The notes under the pieces were generated by a model. The model had not been told where the DNA came from and searched no databases. It saw only the letters and a list, made by a program, of their open reading frames with translations. A stretch of DNA of 51,419 nucleotides from Microvirga sp. BSC39 (GTDB lineage: Bacteria > Pseudomonadota > Alphaproteobacteria > Rhizobiales > Beijerinckiaceae), in NCBI RefSeq assembly GCF_000739015.1, contig NZ_JPUG01000027.1, forward strand, positions 1 through 51,419, given 5' to 3'. A program made the translations under genes and the position numbers. Below, one piece after another: positions 7,836-15,959 of this stretch (its first letter is position 1; every line of letters starts with the position of its first letter).

Positions 7836-8831
7836 CTACTTGCCCGATGCGGCTGCGCGAACTTGATCGAGCAGACCCGCAGGCCATTGCGGGAAGCTGG
7901 TGTAGAACGACGCCGTTGCTTTGCGATAGGCGGGAACGTCCGCGGTGTGGAATCTGACACCCTTCGCTTCGAACTCCTTGCGGATCTCGGCGTTCATGTT
8001 GGTCGAGCGTTTGGCGAGCTCCTGACCACCTGTGCGAAATTCCTCCAGCAGCATAACGCGATCCGCCTCGCTAAGCGCAGTGTAGGCCGCATCGCTCATC
8101 ACCCAGCCGGTGAAGAGATTGAAATGGCCCGTCAGCGTAATATCCTTGACCACCTCATACCACCGGTTCGCCCGCAATCCCGTCAGGGGAGACTCACCGG
8201 CATTCACGACACCTTGCGACAAGGCGGAGTAGGTCTCGGCCGCCTCGACCGTGGTTGGTATCGCGCCGAGTGGCTCGAAGGTCTTCTGCCAGGTCGGCAC
8301 CGGCGGGACGCGAACCTTCACGCCCTTGAGATCGGCGGGATTCGGATAGGGCTTGCTCCCGATCATGTGACGGGCGCCATCAAACCAGTTGAGAGCGAGA
8401 ACGCGGATCTTCGCCTTCTCCGCAAGCTTGTCGTACCATCCTTTCATTAGTGGCGAGAACGCCAGGCGCTCAGCTTCTTCATTGTTCTCGACAATGAACG
8501 GACCGCCGACGACTCCCATTTCCGGCACGCCGAAACTTGCAAGATAAGCAGCGTCGGTGAACGTGATAATCGGCTCGCCCTGGCTTGCCTGCTCCAGCAT
8601 ATCGGTCGTAGTTCCCAGCATGCCACCGGGGAAGAGCTTGATCGTGATGCGTCCATCGCTCCGCTTCGCGACGCGCTCGGCCACTTCGACGGCGACCTTA
8701 TGCGCCTCGATGGTCGGCTGGTTGACGTGGGCTAGGCGCAACTCGACCTTCTGGGCCAAGGCTGCAGCGGAGAACATGGGCAGGGTTGCAAGGGTTGCGA
8801 CCCCGGCCAAAAAATTCCGACGTGACTTCAT
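7836..8831 (-). CDS. dctP: TRAP transporter periplasmic substrate-binding protein (DctP family)
   Basis: From the ATG at 8831 (AAGGGAAC upstream) the protein is 331 residues. It starts with a twin-arginine type signal, MKSRRNFLAGVATLATLPMF, with cleavage after SAAALA. The upstream ATG at 8927 would put a basic stretch before the signal and is rejected. The mature part is a DctP/SBP fold (ELRLAHVNQPTIEAHKVAVE, FPGGMLGTTTDMLEQASQGE, KPYPNPADLKGVKVRVPPVP). The conserved Arg of the family that salt-bridges a substrate carboxylate lies in KVRVP. It should deliver an organic acid or amino-acid conjugate to DctQM. Two LacI-type palindromes lie in the promoter region upstream. Confidence 0.9.
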   Translation of the reverse strand: MKSRRNFLAGVATLATLPMFSAAALAQKVELRLAHVNQPTIEAHKVAVEVAERVAKRSDGRITIKLFPGGMLGTTTDMLEQASQGEPIITFTDAAYLASFGVPEMGVVGGPFIVENNEEAERLAFSPLMKGWYDKLAEKAKIRVLALNWFDGARHMIGSKPYPNPADLKGVKVRVPPVPTWQKTFEPLGAIPTTVEAAETYSALSQGVVNAGESPLTGLRANRWYEVVKDITLTGHFNLFTGWVMSDAAYTALSEADRVMLLEEFRTGGQELAKRSTNMNAEIRKEFEAKGVRFHTADVPAYRKATASFYTSFPQWPAGLLDQVRAAASGK

Positions 8832-8966
8832 GCTCAGTTCCCTTTTGTCTTGATTATACCAAGTCTTCTTCCTGCATCCCTGCCGCTTCCTCCGGCCCAA
8901 GACGCTACCTCTCTCCCGCCGCGCCATCGGCGCCTAGATCGCGAAAACCCGAGTTCGGAGTTGTTT

Positions 8967-8982
8967 GTGCGAACGTTCTCAT
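8967..8982. promoter_or_regulatory. LacI-type operator upstream of dctPQM-ocd (site 1)
   Basis: GTGCGAACGTTCTCAT is nearly palindromic around the CG centre and differs at only three of its 16 positions from the perfect palindrome at 11181-11196. It lies in the 273-base gap between dctP (starts 8831, minus) and the LacI gene (starts 9105, plus), so it can control one or both. A central CG dyad is typical of LacI-family operators. Confidence 0.72.
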
Positions 8983-8991
8983 AGTATCATC

Positions 8992-9005
8992 ATCGAACGT
9001 TCGGA
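8992..9005. promoter_or_regulatory. Second LacI-type half-conserved operator (site 2)
   Basis: The 8-base core GAACGTTC recurs at 8995-9002, 24 bases from site 1, with weaker flanks (ATC...GGA). Tandem placement on one face of the helix would suit cooperative binding or autoregulation of the adjacent lacI-type gene. Confidence is lower than for site 1 because only the core is conserved. Confidence 0.5.
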
Positions 9006-9104
9006 GCGTCAAGGCGAAATCTTTCCTTGAACCTCATCCTTTGGAGGGCACCCAACGAACTGGTGGCTAGCTAAGCTCGGCCGGAAAGGTCGGCATAGGA
9101 ACAC

Positions 9105-10253
9105 ATGACTGAAAAGCGCACGAAGAACGTGACCATCATCGAAGTTGCCCGGCTTGCAGGCGTGAGCACGGCAACGGCTGGGCGCGTTCTGGGAGGCTAT
9201 GGTTATTCCAGCGAGTCGATCCGCGACAAGGTGCGGGAAGCGGCCGAGAGGCTGGGTTATCGCCCCAATCTGCTCGCCCGCGGGCTTATCACCGGCAAAA
9301 CCCAGACCATCGGGGTCGTCGCCGGCGACATGGAAAGCCCGTTCTACGCCAGCGTCCTGCGCGGAATCGCCGATGTCGCCCGCAGCCGCGGCTTCGGGAT
9401 CGTCGTCACCAACAGCGATGAGATCCTGCAACGGGAACGCGAAGCCGTGCAGCTTCTGACCGAGAAGCAGGTCGACGGGATGATCGTCACGCCCTCGGAT
9501 CTTCAGACCGCCCAACACCTGCGAGAGATCGTGGCTGCCGGCTGCCCCATCGTCCAGATCGACCGCCTTGTCCACGGCCTCGAGGCGGACGCGGTGACCG
9601 TGGATAACGTCCAGGGCGCCAAGGCGTGCATCGAGCATGTCATTGCCGCGGGCCATCGTCGAATCGGACTGATCTCGGAGCTGGAGCAGTTCGCAGCGGG
9701 CGACTTGAAGTCCTTCATCGATCTCGAGGCCCATGGGCGGGTCGATGCGGCAACGCTCTATCCCAGCTGGCAGCGTCTCGTGGGCTACCTGCAGGCGCAT
9801 CGGGAGGCGGGCATCCCCGTCGATCTCGATCTTGTCCGGCGAGTCGGGGCCTACTCCGCGGAAGCCGCCAAGGAGGAAACGCTGGATCTGCTCCAGGGAA
9901 ATGGACGCCCAACCGCACTCTTTACGACCGATGGCCTGATGTCGGCGGGGACCATGGATGCGATCAGTGAGCTTGCGCTGGACCTGCCGCAGGATCTGTC
10001 CCTCATCTGCTTCGACGATCTTGAATGGATGCGCTTCCTTCGGCCGGGCATCAGTGCGATCGCCCAGCCGCTCAACGAAATGGGACGCGCCGCGGCGCGT
10101 CTGATTCTGGCGCGTATCAATGGCGACACGTCACCGTTTCAGCATCAAATCCTCGCACCTAGCCTGCGCGTGCGGGGCTCGGTTGCACCACTGAAAGCCG
10201 AAGGCCACCAAGGCTCTACTCGGCCGGAGCGACGCAAATCCGCGAAGTCCTGA
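9105..10253 (+). CDS. LacI family transcriptional regulator
   Basis: A 382-residue protein. The N-terminal LacI HTH is clear (VTIIEVARLAGVSTATAGRVLGG, residues 9-31), followed by the hinge (YRPNLLARGLITGKTQTIGVV) and a periplasmic-binding-protein-like effector domain (DMESPFYASVLRGIADVARSRG; ICFDDLEWMRFLRPGISAIAQP). It probably binds the GAACGTTC palindromes at 8967-8982, 8992-9005 and 11181-11196 and represses the divergent TRAP operon and the downstream sugar kinase. The effector should be the imported compound or its phosphorylated form. It ends opposite the kinase gene, with a hairpin terminator between them. Confidence 0.92.
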   Translation: MTEKRTKNVTIIEVARLAGVSTATAGRVLGGYGYSSESIRDKVREAAERLGYRPNLLARGLITGKTQTIGVVAGDMESPFYASVLRGIADVARSRGFGIVVTNSDEILQREREAVQLLTEKQVDGMIVTPSDLQTAQHLREIVAAGCPIVQIDRLVHGLEADAVTVDNVQGAKACIEHVIAAGHRRIGLISELEQFAAGDLKSFIDLEAHGRVDAATLYPSWQRLVGYLQAHREAGIPVDLDLVRRVGAYSAEAAKEETLDLLQGNGRPTALFTTDGLMSAGTMDAISELALDLPQDLSLICFDDLEWMRFLRPGISAIAQPLNEMGRAAARLILARINGDTSPFQHQILAPSLRVRGSVAPLKAEGHQGSTRPERRKSAKS

Positions 10254-10256
10254 CAG

Positions 10257-10299
10257 GCCTCTCCCGTTTGGCGGAGAGGCGAATCGTCCCCTCTCCGCC
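10257..10299. terminator. Bidirectional hairpin between convergent genes
   Basis: Two overlapping inverted repeats lie between the LacI gene and the kinase. GCCTCTCC (10257-10264) pairs with GGAGAGGC (10273-10280). GGCGGAGAGG (10270-10279) pairs with CCTCTCCGCC (10290-10299), the latter a 10-bp GC-rich stem with a 10-base loop. There is no clear T-tract, so Rho-independent strength is uncertain, but the location between converging stops fits termination. Confidence 0.6.
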
Positions 10300-10315
10300 G
10301 TACTGCGCATTGCTC

Positions 10316-11158
10316 TCAGCGCACATCCTCAAGAGCGGGGATATCGCCTGCATTCACAGCCATCGGAGCAGCATGGCCGACGGCACCGATGCGCATGCAG
10401 GTTTCGGCGGCTTCATGGGCTGCCGCCCGCAGAAGTTCCAGAGGCTCCTCCTCACGCAAGAGGCCGACAAGGGTGCGTGCGATGAACGTATCTCCCGCCC
10501 CGAGCGTATCGACGGCCTCAATCGACACGGCTGGAACTCTGAAAATCTGATCCCCGCGACCGAGAATCGCCCCTTGGTTTCCTCGAGTCACAAGGCACCA
10601 TTGCGCACCGGCATCCAAGGTGTCTCGCAGGAGCGCCTCGGCCTCCGACAGGGCAAGATCGCCGCCCGAAATCGAGGCGAGATAGCAAAGCGGCGCGATG
10701 GAGGCACGGTGATGGGCGTCCCGGCGCGTGGAAAAGTCATAGGAGAGTTTGGCTGTCCTTGCGAACCGCACTAGATACGCATCGAGACCGCTCGACTGTC
10801 CGATGTGAACGGCATCGAAAGACTCGACGTACGTGAAGTCCTGGTCGTCCGGCTCGAACATCGAGACGCCGAGATCGTACTTCAGGAAGACACGGTCTCC
10901 GTTGCGGTGCCCTATGACGCAATAAGCTGTCGACCCCGGCAAAACCTTCAGCCTGTCCGTAATGACTTCCTCGGCGGCGAGCGCCCGTTGCATGGCATCG
11001 CCTGCAGCATCGGGCCCAACGGCGCCAACATAGCTCGAAGTCGCTCCGAAGCGGCGCGCAAATACCGCTACATTGAAACAATTTCCTCCTGGAAACATCT
11101 CGTTACGCGCGTGATAGCAATCAACATCGTTATCCCCGACTGCGACTATTTTCGTCAT
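10316..11158 (-). CDS. frlD: PfkB-family carbohydrate kinase, fructosamine (fructoselysine) 6-kinase type
   Basis: A 280-residue ribokinase-fold enzyme from the ATG at 11158 (GGGAAA upstream). An ATG at 11215 would run through the operator and is rejected. The N-terminal IVAVGDNDVDCYHARNEMFPGGNCFNVAV matches the FrlD pattern, with GGN for sugar binding. The C-terminal PfkB signature DTLGAGDTFIARTL has the catalytic Asp at about residue 223. It is predicted to phosphorylate C6 of a fructose-amine (Amadori) compound, giving the substrate of the adjacent FrlB-like deglycase. The two genes diverge. A perfect LacI palindrome sits about 23 bases upstream of the start. Confidence 0.83.
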   Translation of the reverse strand: MTKIVAVGDNDVDCYHARNEMFPGGNCFNVAVFARRFGATSSYVGAVGPDAAGDAMQRALAAEEVITDRLKVLPGSTAYCVIGHRNGDRVFLKYDLGVSMFEPDDQDFTYVESFDAVHIGQSSGLDAYLVRFARTAKLSYDFSTRRDAHHRASIAPLCYLASISGGDLALSEAEALLRDTLDAGAQWCLVTRGNQGAILGRGDQIFRVPAVSIEAVDTLGAGDTFIARTLVGLLREEEPLELLRAAAHEAAETCMRIGAVGHAAPMAVNAGDIPALEDVR

Positions 11159-11180
11159 TATCCATTTCCCAAGGGCAGTT

Positions 11181-11196
11181 GTGAGAACGTTCCCAC
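11181..11196. promoter_or_regulatory. LacI-type operator upstream of the fructosamine kinase
   Basis: GTGAGAACGTTCCCAC is a near-perfect 16-base palindrome of the form GTG-N-GAACGTTC-N-CAC. It shares its core and most of its flanks with the site in front of dctP at 8967-8982. It ends 23 bases before the kinase start and would block transcription of that gene. This ties the kinase and the transporter to the same LacI regulator. Confidence 0.75.
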
Positions 11197-11302
11197 GTTC
11201 ATGTCCGACTGTCAATTTGGGTTCCGGTGTTGAACCTCAGAGTTTCAGCCTTTCCCAAGTCCAACCGGTCTACTCCTCGGAATAGAGCTTGCCAGAATAC
11301 AT

Positions 11303-11326
11303 TATGACGTCATATGACATCATGAT
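11303..11326. promoter_or_regulatory. Tandem ATGACNTCAT motifs in front of frlB, candidate GntR operator
   Basis: TATGACGTCATA (11303-11314) is a perfect palindrome. It is followed immediately by a second copy, ATGACATCAT (11314-11323), offset by about one helical turn. The motif lies 55-78 bases before the frlB start. The GntR/HutC regulator encoded two genes on is the natural candidate to bind it. Assignment to that regulator is inference. Confidence 0.45.
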
Positions 11327-11380
11327 TACTTCTCAGTCTCCTCTGCGAGCGGCAGATGGGCTACCACTTGGGGATCGACG

Positions 11381-12382
11381 ATGAGCCAAACCGAATTGAA
11401 TGCTGATGTAAAAAAAGCTCTGGACGCCTTGTCCGGGAAGACGATCAAGCATGTTTTCTTCGTCGCTTGCGGCGGCTCCCTGTCAGTAATGTATCCGGCT
11501 AAGTATCTCCTCGACCGTCATTCCGCAGCCCTGCCGTCCGACTGCTACAATGCGGATGAGTTCGTTCAGCGCGATCCGAAAACCCTGAACGCCGATTCGC
11601 TCGTCATCCTGTGCTCCATGACAGGCACAACCAAAGAGACCCTTCGTGCGGCGGAGCATGCGCGCTCCAAGGGAGCGACGACCATCGGCCTCAGCGTCGA
11701 TCCGTCTTCGCCTCTCTCCAAGGCGGTCGAATTCCCTGTTCGCTTCGAGGCGCCTTATACGACGGGTGTGCCCATCGACGCCGGCGACAGCAACTACTCC
11801 CGCCTGTACCAGATCGTCATGGGCCTGGTGAAGATCTATGACGGCGTGGACAAGCTCAGCCCCCTTCTGGCGAGCCTCGGCAACCTCCAAACGGCCATCG
11901 ACAAGGCGCATGTCCATTTCGCGGATCTGTTCGAGACGTACGCTCCGCGGTTCAAGGACGAATCCGTCGTCTACACGGTGGCAAGCGGCGCCTCTTACGG
12001 TGCGGCCTATTCCTTCGCGATCTGCGTCCTGATGGAAATGCAGTGGATCAATTCGCAGGCGATTCATGCCAACGAGTTCTTCCATGGCCCGTTCGAAGTT
12101 CTTGACAAGGACAGGGCCTTCATCATGATGATGGGCCTGGACGAGACCCGTCCGCTGGAAGAGCGCGCTAAGGGCTTCCTCGACAGGTTTGGCTCCCCGG
12201 AGAAGATCATGGTTCTCGATGCCCAGGAGCTGGATCTCACGGGGATCGACGACGAGTTCAAGGGCAACCTCGTGCCCCTCATCTTCTTCGATACTCTCTG
12301 GAGGTTCGCCTACAAGCTGGCCGACCTTCGTCAGCACACGATGCTCGAAGGCCGCCGCTATATGAAGAAGATCAGCTACTGA
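11381..12382 (+). CDS. frlB: SIS-domain fructosamine deglycase (FrlB-like)
   Basis: A 333-residue double-SIS protein. Segments characteristic of FrlB are present: KHVFFVACGGSLSVMYPAKYLLDR, CSMTGTTKETLRAAEHARSKGATT (phospho-sugar loop), YTVASGASYGAAYSFAICVLMEMQW, and NEFFHGPFEVLDKDRAF carrying the catalytic-loop Glu and His. FrlB hydrolyses fructosamine 6-phosphates to glucose 6-phosphate and the free amine or amino acid in the cytoplasm. It diverges from the kinase that would supply its substrate. A GntR gene follows 77 bases downstream. Other SIS deglycases are possible, but this context favours Amadori-compound breakdown. Confidence 0.85.
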   Translation: MSQTELNADVKKALDALSGKTIKHVFFVACGGSLSVMYPAKYLLDRHSAALPSDCYNADEFVQRDPKTLNADSLVILCSMTGTTKETLRAAEHARSKGATTIGLSVDPSSPLSKAVEFPVRFEAPYTTGVPIDAGDSNYSRLYQIVMGLVKIYDGVDKLSPLLASLGNLQTAIDKAHVHFADLFETYAPRFKDESVVYTVASGASYGAAYSFAICVLMEMQWINSQAIHANEFFHGPFEVLDKDRAFIMMMGLDETRPLEERAKGFLDRFGSPEKIMVLDAQELDLTGIDDEFKGNLVPLIFFDTLWRFAYKLADLRQHTMLEGRRYMKKISY

Positions 12383-12459
12383 TAGCTTCCCCCCTCTCCT
12401 GCCCCATACCGGTGGGAGAGGCTCCCAGACCGCTTCTTTCCTTCGTCAGGGGATGCGTT

Positions 12460-13251
12460 ATGAATGCTATCAGGCCATCGACGTTCGAGGGCCATGATAC
12501 CCCTGCCGGCTTTTCACGAGCGAATGAGATGACGGTCCAATATGACAACCTGACCCCCCTCTACGATCAGGTGAAGCGTCTGATCCTCGGCGACCTGAAG
12601 ACTGGGCATTGTCGCAGCGGAACCTATCTCCCGTCGGAGACGGAGCTGTGCGAGCATTACGGAGTCAGCCGGATTACCTTGCGAAGGGCGGTGACCGAAC
12701 TCTGCGCGGAGGGTTATCTGCGGCGGGTTCACGGCAAGGGCACACTCGTCACCGAGCCAAAGCTTAAGCAGACCCTCGTATCGCTGACCGGTTTCACGGA
12801 ATCTCTGGCAAGCCTCGGTCACAGTGTCAGCTACAGGGTGCTGGAGAAAGGTAGCCATGCACCGCCGGAAGGCGTGATGGAACGCCTCCAGGCCACGGCC
12901 GACGATGACGTCGTCGGGATTCGCCGCCTGCTGCTGGTGGACGGGCGACCGCTGACCATCGAGGAGCTCTACTTCCTGCGCAGCCGCTATGAAAAGGCGA
13001 TCGATCCCGTGATGAAGGGCGGGTCCTTCAATGAGGCCCTGAAGACCTTTTATGGCGAGCAGCCGACCGCGGCGGAGCGAACCATCAATGTGGACGCTCC
13101 CTCTCCGAACGAGTGCGAGCTCCTCGCCTGCCCTCCGTCACAGCCCGTTTATCGCATCGAGAAGCTGGTGATCGGACGCAGGAAAAGTCCGATCTCGCTT
13201 TCCATTCTTGTAACGCCGTCAAATCGCGTCACGTACTCCATCTCCGCGTAA
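12460..13251 (+). CDS. GntR family regulator, HutC/FrlR subfamily
   Basis: About 263 residues from the ATG at 12460 (AGGGG upstream). Starts at 12412 and 12529 are also in frame. The N-terminal winged helix is PLYDQVKRLILGDLKTG, then LPSETELCEHYGVSRITLRRA and GYLRRVHGKGTLV. The C-terminal UTRA ligand domain includes SLTGFTESLASLGHSVSYRVL, DDVVGIRRLLLVDGRPLTIEE and KLVIGRRKSPISLSILV. Same orientation as frlB, probably co-transcribed. FrlR of enteric fructoselysine operons belongs to this subfamily, so a fructosamine-phosphate effector is plausible. It overlaps nothing. Its stop is 7 bases from the stop of the converging oxidoreductase gene. Confidence 0.88.
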   Translation: MNAIRPSTFEGHDTPAGFSRANEMTVQYDNLTPLYDQVKRLILGDLKTGHCRSGTYLPSETELCEHYGVSRITLRRAVTELCAEGYLRRVHGKGTLVTEPKLKQTLVSLTGFTESLASLGHSVSYRVLEKGSHAPPEGVMERLQATADDDVVGIRRLLLVDGRPLTIEELYFLRSRYEKAIDPVMKGGSFNEALKTFYGEQPTAAERTINVDAPSPNECELLACPPSQPVYRIEKLVIGRRKSPISLSILVTPSNRVTYSISA

Positions 13252-13257
13252 CCGATC

Positions 13258-14541
13258 TCAGAACCGCGCGGTCGCCGCGTGGGCGATCTGAGCACCGACC
13301 TCGTAATAGGCTTCCTTCATGGCCCGGTAGCGAACGGGCTCAGGTTGGGTCATTGGAAGCGGCAGATCGGCCTCCTGGATGTCTCCGAGGACAAGCCGCG
13401 CGAGGGTGCGTCCGAAGGTGGTTCCGGGTGCAATGCCGCGGCCGTTATAGCCGCTGAACGACACCACGTTCCGCGCCAGCCTGTGGAATCGCGGCAGATT
13501 GTTGCTGGTCATGCCGATGCTGCCGTACCACTCGTATTCGAATGCTATGTCGGCCAGTTGCGGAAAAAGCTTTCGCAGAGCGCGCCGGCCCCAGTTCGGG
13601 TGGATGCTCTGCCCCAGCCCACGGAGTGCGCCGACGCTTCCGAACACGAGACGCCCTTGCTGATCGAAGCGAAACGAGCTGAGAATTTCATTCGTGTCCC
13701 AGACACCCTGGCGCTCGGGCAGAATTGTGTTGCGCAGGTTGTCGCTGAGAGGCTTCGTCGCGAGATTGAAGTAAGGAAGATGTACGAGCTCGGCGCGGAT
13801 CTGTGGCCAGACATGGCTCGTGTAGGCATTGGTCGCGACTATGACCCATTTGGCCCACACCGATCCACTATGCGTGCGCACTCGCCACCCGCCATCCGCT
13901 TCCTCGGCATCCATAACAGGGCTTGAGGTGAAGATCCGGGCCCCTGCCTTGATGGCAGCGCCTGCTAGTCCGCGAGAATAGCCCAGCGGCTGAATGGTTC
14001 CAGCACGGAGGTCGAGAAGGGAGCCGGAATAGCTGCTCGTTCCGATCTTGTGAGCGGTCTCCTCGGTATTGAGCAGATGCACAGGAGCACCGCGAGCCTG
14101 CCACTGACGTGCCCGCTCCTGAAGCTCGGCGAGTCCCTTTGCACCGACAGCACAATGAAGCGTGCCGTTGCGCTCGACCTCGCACGCGATGGCATGCTTC
14201 TCGACCAGCTCGAACACAAGGCTCGGTGCGTCGCCGAGCAGGTGGAGCAGACGGTTGCCGTAGACCTCGCCCAGTTCTCCCGGCAGATCATCGGGCATCA
14301 CCCACATGCCTGCGTTGACGAGACCGACATTGCGGCCCGAGCCGCCAAAGCCGATCTCTACGCCCTCAAGCACCACCACCGAGGCTCCCGCCTCGGCAAG
14401 ATGGAGAGAAGCAGAAAGGCCGGTAAAGCCTGCGCCGATCACCACAACATCAGCGGTCAGATCGCCGGACAACCTCGTCGTTGGAGGGGCCAGAGGCGCC
14501 GAGCGTTCCCATAGACCGTGGCTGCGCGGATCGTTCTTCAT
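13258..14541 (-). CDS. FAD-dependent amine/amino acid oxidoreductase (PuuB/DAO-like)
   Basis: A 427-residue flavoprotein with the start at 14541 preceded by AGGAACCTAGG. It has an N-terminal LWERSAPLAP-type lead, the Rossmann motif VVVIGAGFTGLSASLHLAEAG (about residues 33-53) and VGLVNAGMW after GFGGSGRN, the pattern of gamma-glutamylputrescine-oxidase-like enzymes. The C-terminal SGYNGRGIAPGTTFGRTLA closes the FAD site. It oxidatively deaminates an amine or secondary amino acid, and a fructosyl-amino-acid substrate is conceivable from context. It is divergent from a LysR gene, which is probably its regulator. Confidence 0.83.
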   Translation of the reverse strand: MKNDPRSHGLWERSAPLAPPTTRLSGDLTADVVVIGAGFTGLSASLHLAEAGASVVVLEGVEIGFGGSGRNVGLVNAGMWVMPDDLPGELGEVYGNRLLHLLGDAPSLVFELVEKHAIACEVERNGTLHCAVGAKGLAELQERARQWQARGAPVHLLNTEETAHKIGTSSYSGSLLDLRAGTIQPLGYSRGLAGAAIKAGARIFTSSPVMDAEEADGGWRVRTHSGSVWAKWVIVATNAYTSHVWPQIRAELVHLPYFNLATKPLSDNLRNTILPERQGVWDTNEILSSFRFDQQGRLVFGSVGALRGLGQSIHPNWGRRALRKLFPQLADIAFEYEWYGSIGMTSNNLPRFHRLARNVVSFSGYNGRGIAPGTTFGRTLARLVLGDIQEADLPLPMTQPEPVRYRAMKEAYYEVGAQIAHAATARF

Positions 14542-14671
14542 CCTAGGTTCCTGTGTCTAGAGCGAAGGATGGGCTCTGTTCAAGCACCATTCCCTCTTGT
14601 AATCAGATCCTCAGAAGCAACCTTGAAAGCAACCCGTTTTTCCTCAACAGGTCATGAGAAGAGGTAATGAG

Positions 14672-15601
14672 ATGGCCATAGCCCGCCGCTTTCTGCCGTC
14701 CATGTCCCTGCTTCGCGCCTTCGAAGCCGCCGCGCGTCATCAGAGCATCACGGCAGCCGCCGAGGAGTTGAACCTGACCCAGGGAGCCGTCAGCCGACAG
14801 ATTCGGGCCTTGGAAGAACTGCTTGGTTCGGATCTCTTTCTTCGGGAGCGCCAGACCATCCGTCTCACCCTGGCTGGCGAAACCTATGCCCGAGAAGTCC
14901 GAGAGGCTCTCAGACGGATCTACAGCGCGACGCTAGCCTTTCGTGCGAACCCCATGGGCGGAACGCTCAATCTCGCGATCCTGCCGACCTTCGGCACCCG
15001 ATGGCTAGCCCCTCGTCTTCCTGGTTTCCTGCGGGACAATCCCGGGATCACAGTCAACCTGACGACGCGCCTTGCTCCGTTCGATTTCAGCCTGGAACAG
15101 GCGGATGCTGCCATCCACTTTGGCAGCCCGGACTGGCCAGGCGCCGAGCTCGCATTCTTGATGAGCGAGACGGTGGTACCCGCCTGCAACCGCTCGCTCT
15201 TGGAGCAGTATAGGTTTGAGAAGCCGAGCGATCTTTTCAGGGCCCCACTCCTGCACCTTGTGTCACGGCCGGATGCGTGGGAGCGATGGTTTATGATGCA
15301 TGGCGCGCTCGCCGAGCCGTTGCATGGCATGCTGTTGGACCAGTTTGCCACGGCCGCTCAGGCAGCCATCTCAGGGTTGGGTTTAGCACTGCTCCCCGAA
15401 TTCCTCATTCAAGATGAGCTCGCACGGGGCGATCTTGTCAGGGCGTTGGATCTGCCGATGCAAAGCACAGAGCAGTATTACCTTGCCTGGCCTGCAAACC
15501 GCTCTGCGTACCCGCCATTGGTCGTGTTCCGGCAGTGGATTGTTCAAGAGACACGAGGGAACAAGGCGAGCGTTGGTAGCCCGGTGGAACAACTGCCGTG
15601 A
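14672..15601 (+). CDS. LysR family transcriptional regulator (GcvA-like)
   Basis: About 309 residues from the ATG at 14672, preceded by AGAAGAGG at 7 bases. An ATG at 14654 has no such site. The N-terminal HTH is LLRAFEAAARHQSITAAAEELNLTQGAVSRQIRALEELLG, followed by the effector domain (LNLAILPTFGTRWLAPRLPGFL; ISGLGLALLPEFLIQDELA). The TFGTRWLAPRL motif is typical of GcvA-like activators. It is divergent from the FAD oxidoreductase across a 130-base gap and is likely to regulate it. Confidence 0.9.
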   Translation: MAIARRFLPSMSLLRAFEAAARHQSITAAAEELNLTQGAVSRQIRALEELLGSDLFLRERQTIRLTLAGETYAREVREALRRIYSATLAFRANPMGGTLNLAILPTFGTRWLAPRLPGFLRDNPGITVNLTTRLAPFDFSLEQADAAIHFGSPDWPGAELAFLMSETVVPACNRSLLEQYRFEKPSDLFRAPLLHLVSRPDAWERWFMMHGALAEPLHGMLLDQFATAAQAAISGLGLALLPEFLIQDELARGDLVRALDLPMQSTEQYYLAWPANRSAYPPLVVFRQWIVQETRGNKASVGSPVEQLP

Positions 15602-15663
15602 GGTTACGGCAATGCGTCGATCGGCTGATAGGTAAAGAGGCAGAGCCATCACCGAGATCACAA

Positions 15664-15810
15664 ATGTCGGCTCAGGATCAGACGTTCACCTTCCGGCCGC
15701 TCACAAAACCTCAGTTCCTAGGCCCCGAAGCAGTTAAAGCCCTTTGGTCCGAGGAGTGCCATGAACGAACCTTCGCACATAAATCGCTGAGGGCTAGTGG
15801 TGCTCCCTGA
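15664..15810 (+). CDS. Small ORF, copy 1 of a two-copy family (48 aa)
   Basis: The first 36 codons align without a gap to the start of the small ORF at 50315. Shared residues are MSA..Q.FTF.PL......L.P.A.....S.EC.ER. Several conserved residues use different synonymous codons in the two copies (Ser2, Ala3, Pro, Ala, Ser, Glu, Arg), which hints at selection on protein. The ribosome-binding site is weak. It could instead be a decayed dispersed non-coding repeat. No known function. The rest of the 15602-15959 gap shows nothing recognisable. Confidence 0.35.
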   Translation: MSAQDQTFTFRPLTKPQFLGPEAVKALWSEECHERTFAHKSLRASGAP

Positions 15811-15959
15811 GAGAAGACGTGGCAGCAGCACGATGAAGCGGCCACTGAGGGAAACTCCTCGTGGCGCTAGGCCGCTGAAATCCAGTGTTCGAAGATTGGA
15901 TCCTGCCGGGTCGATGACCGCATTAGCTGTAACGGTCAGCCGACCCGGTTCGCCGCTGA

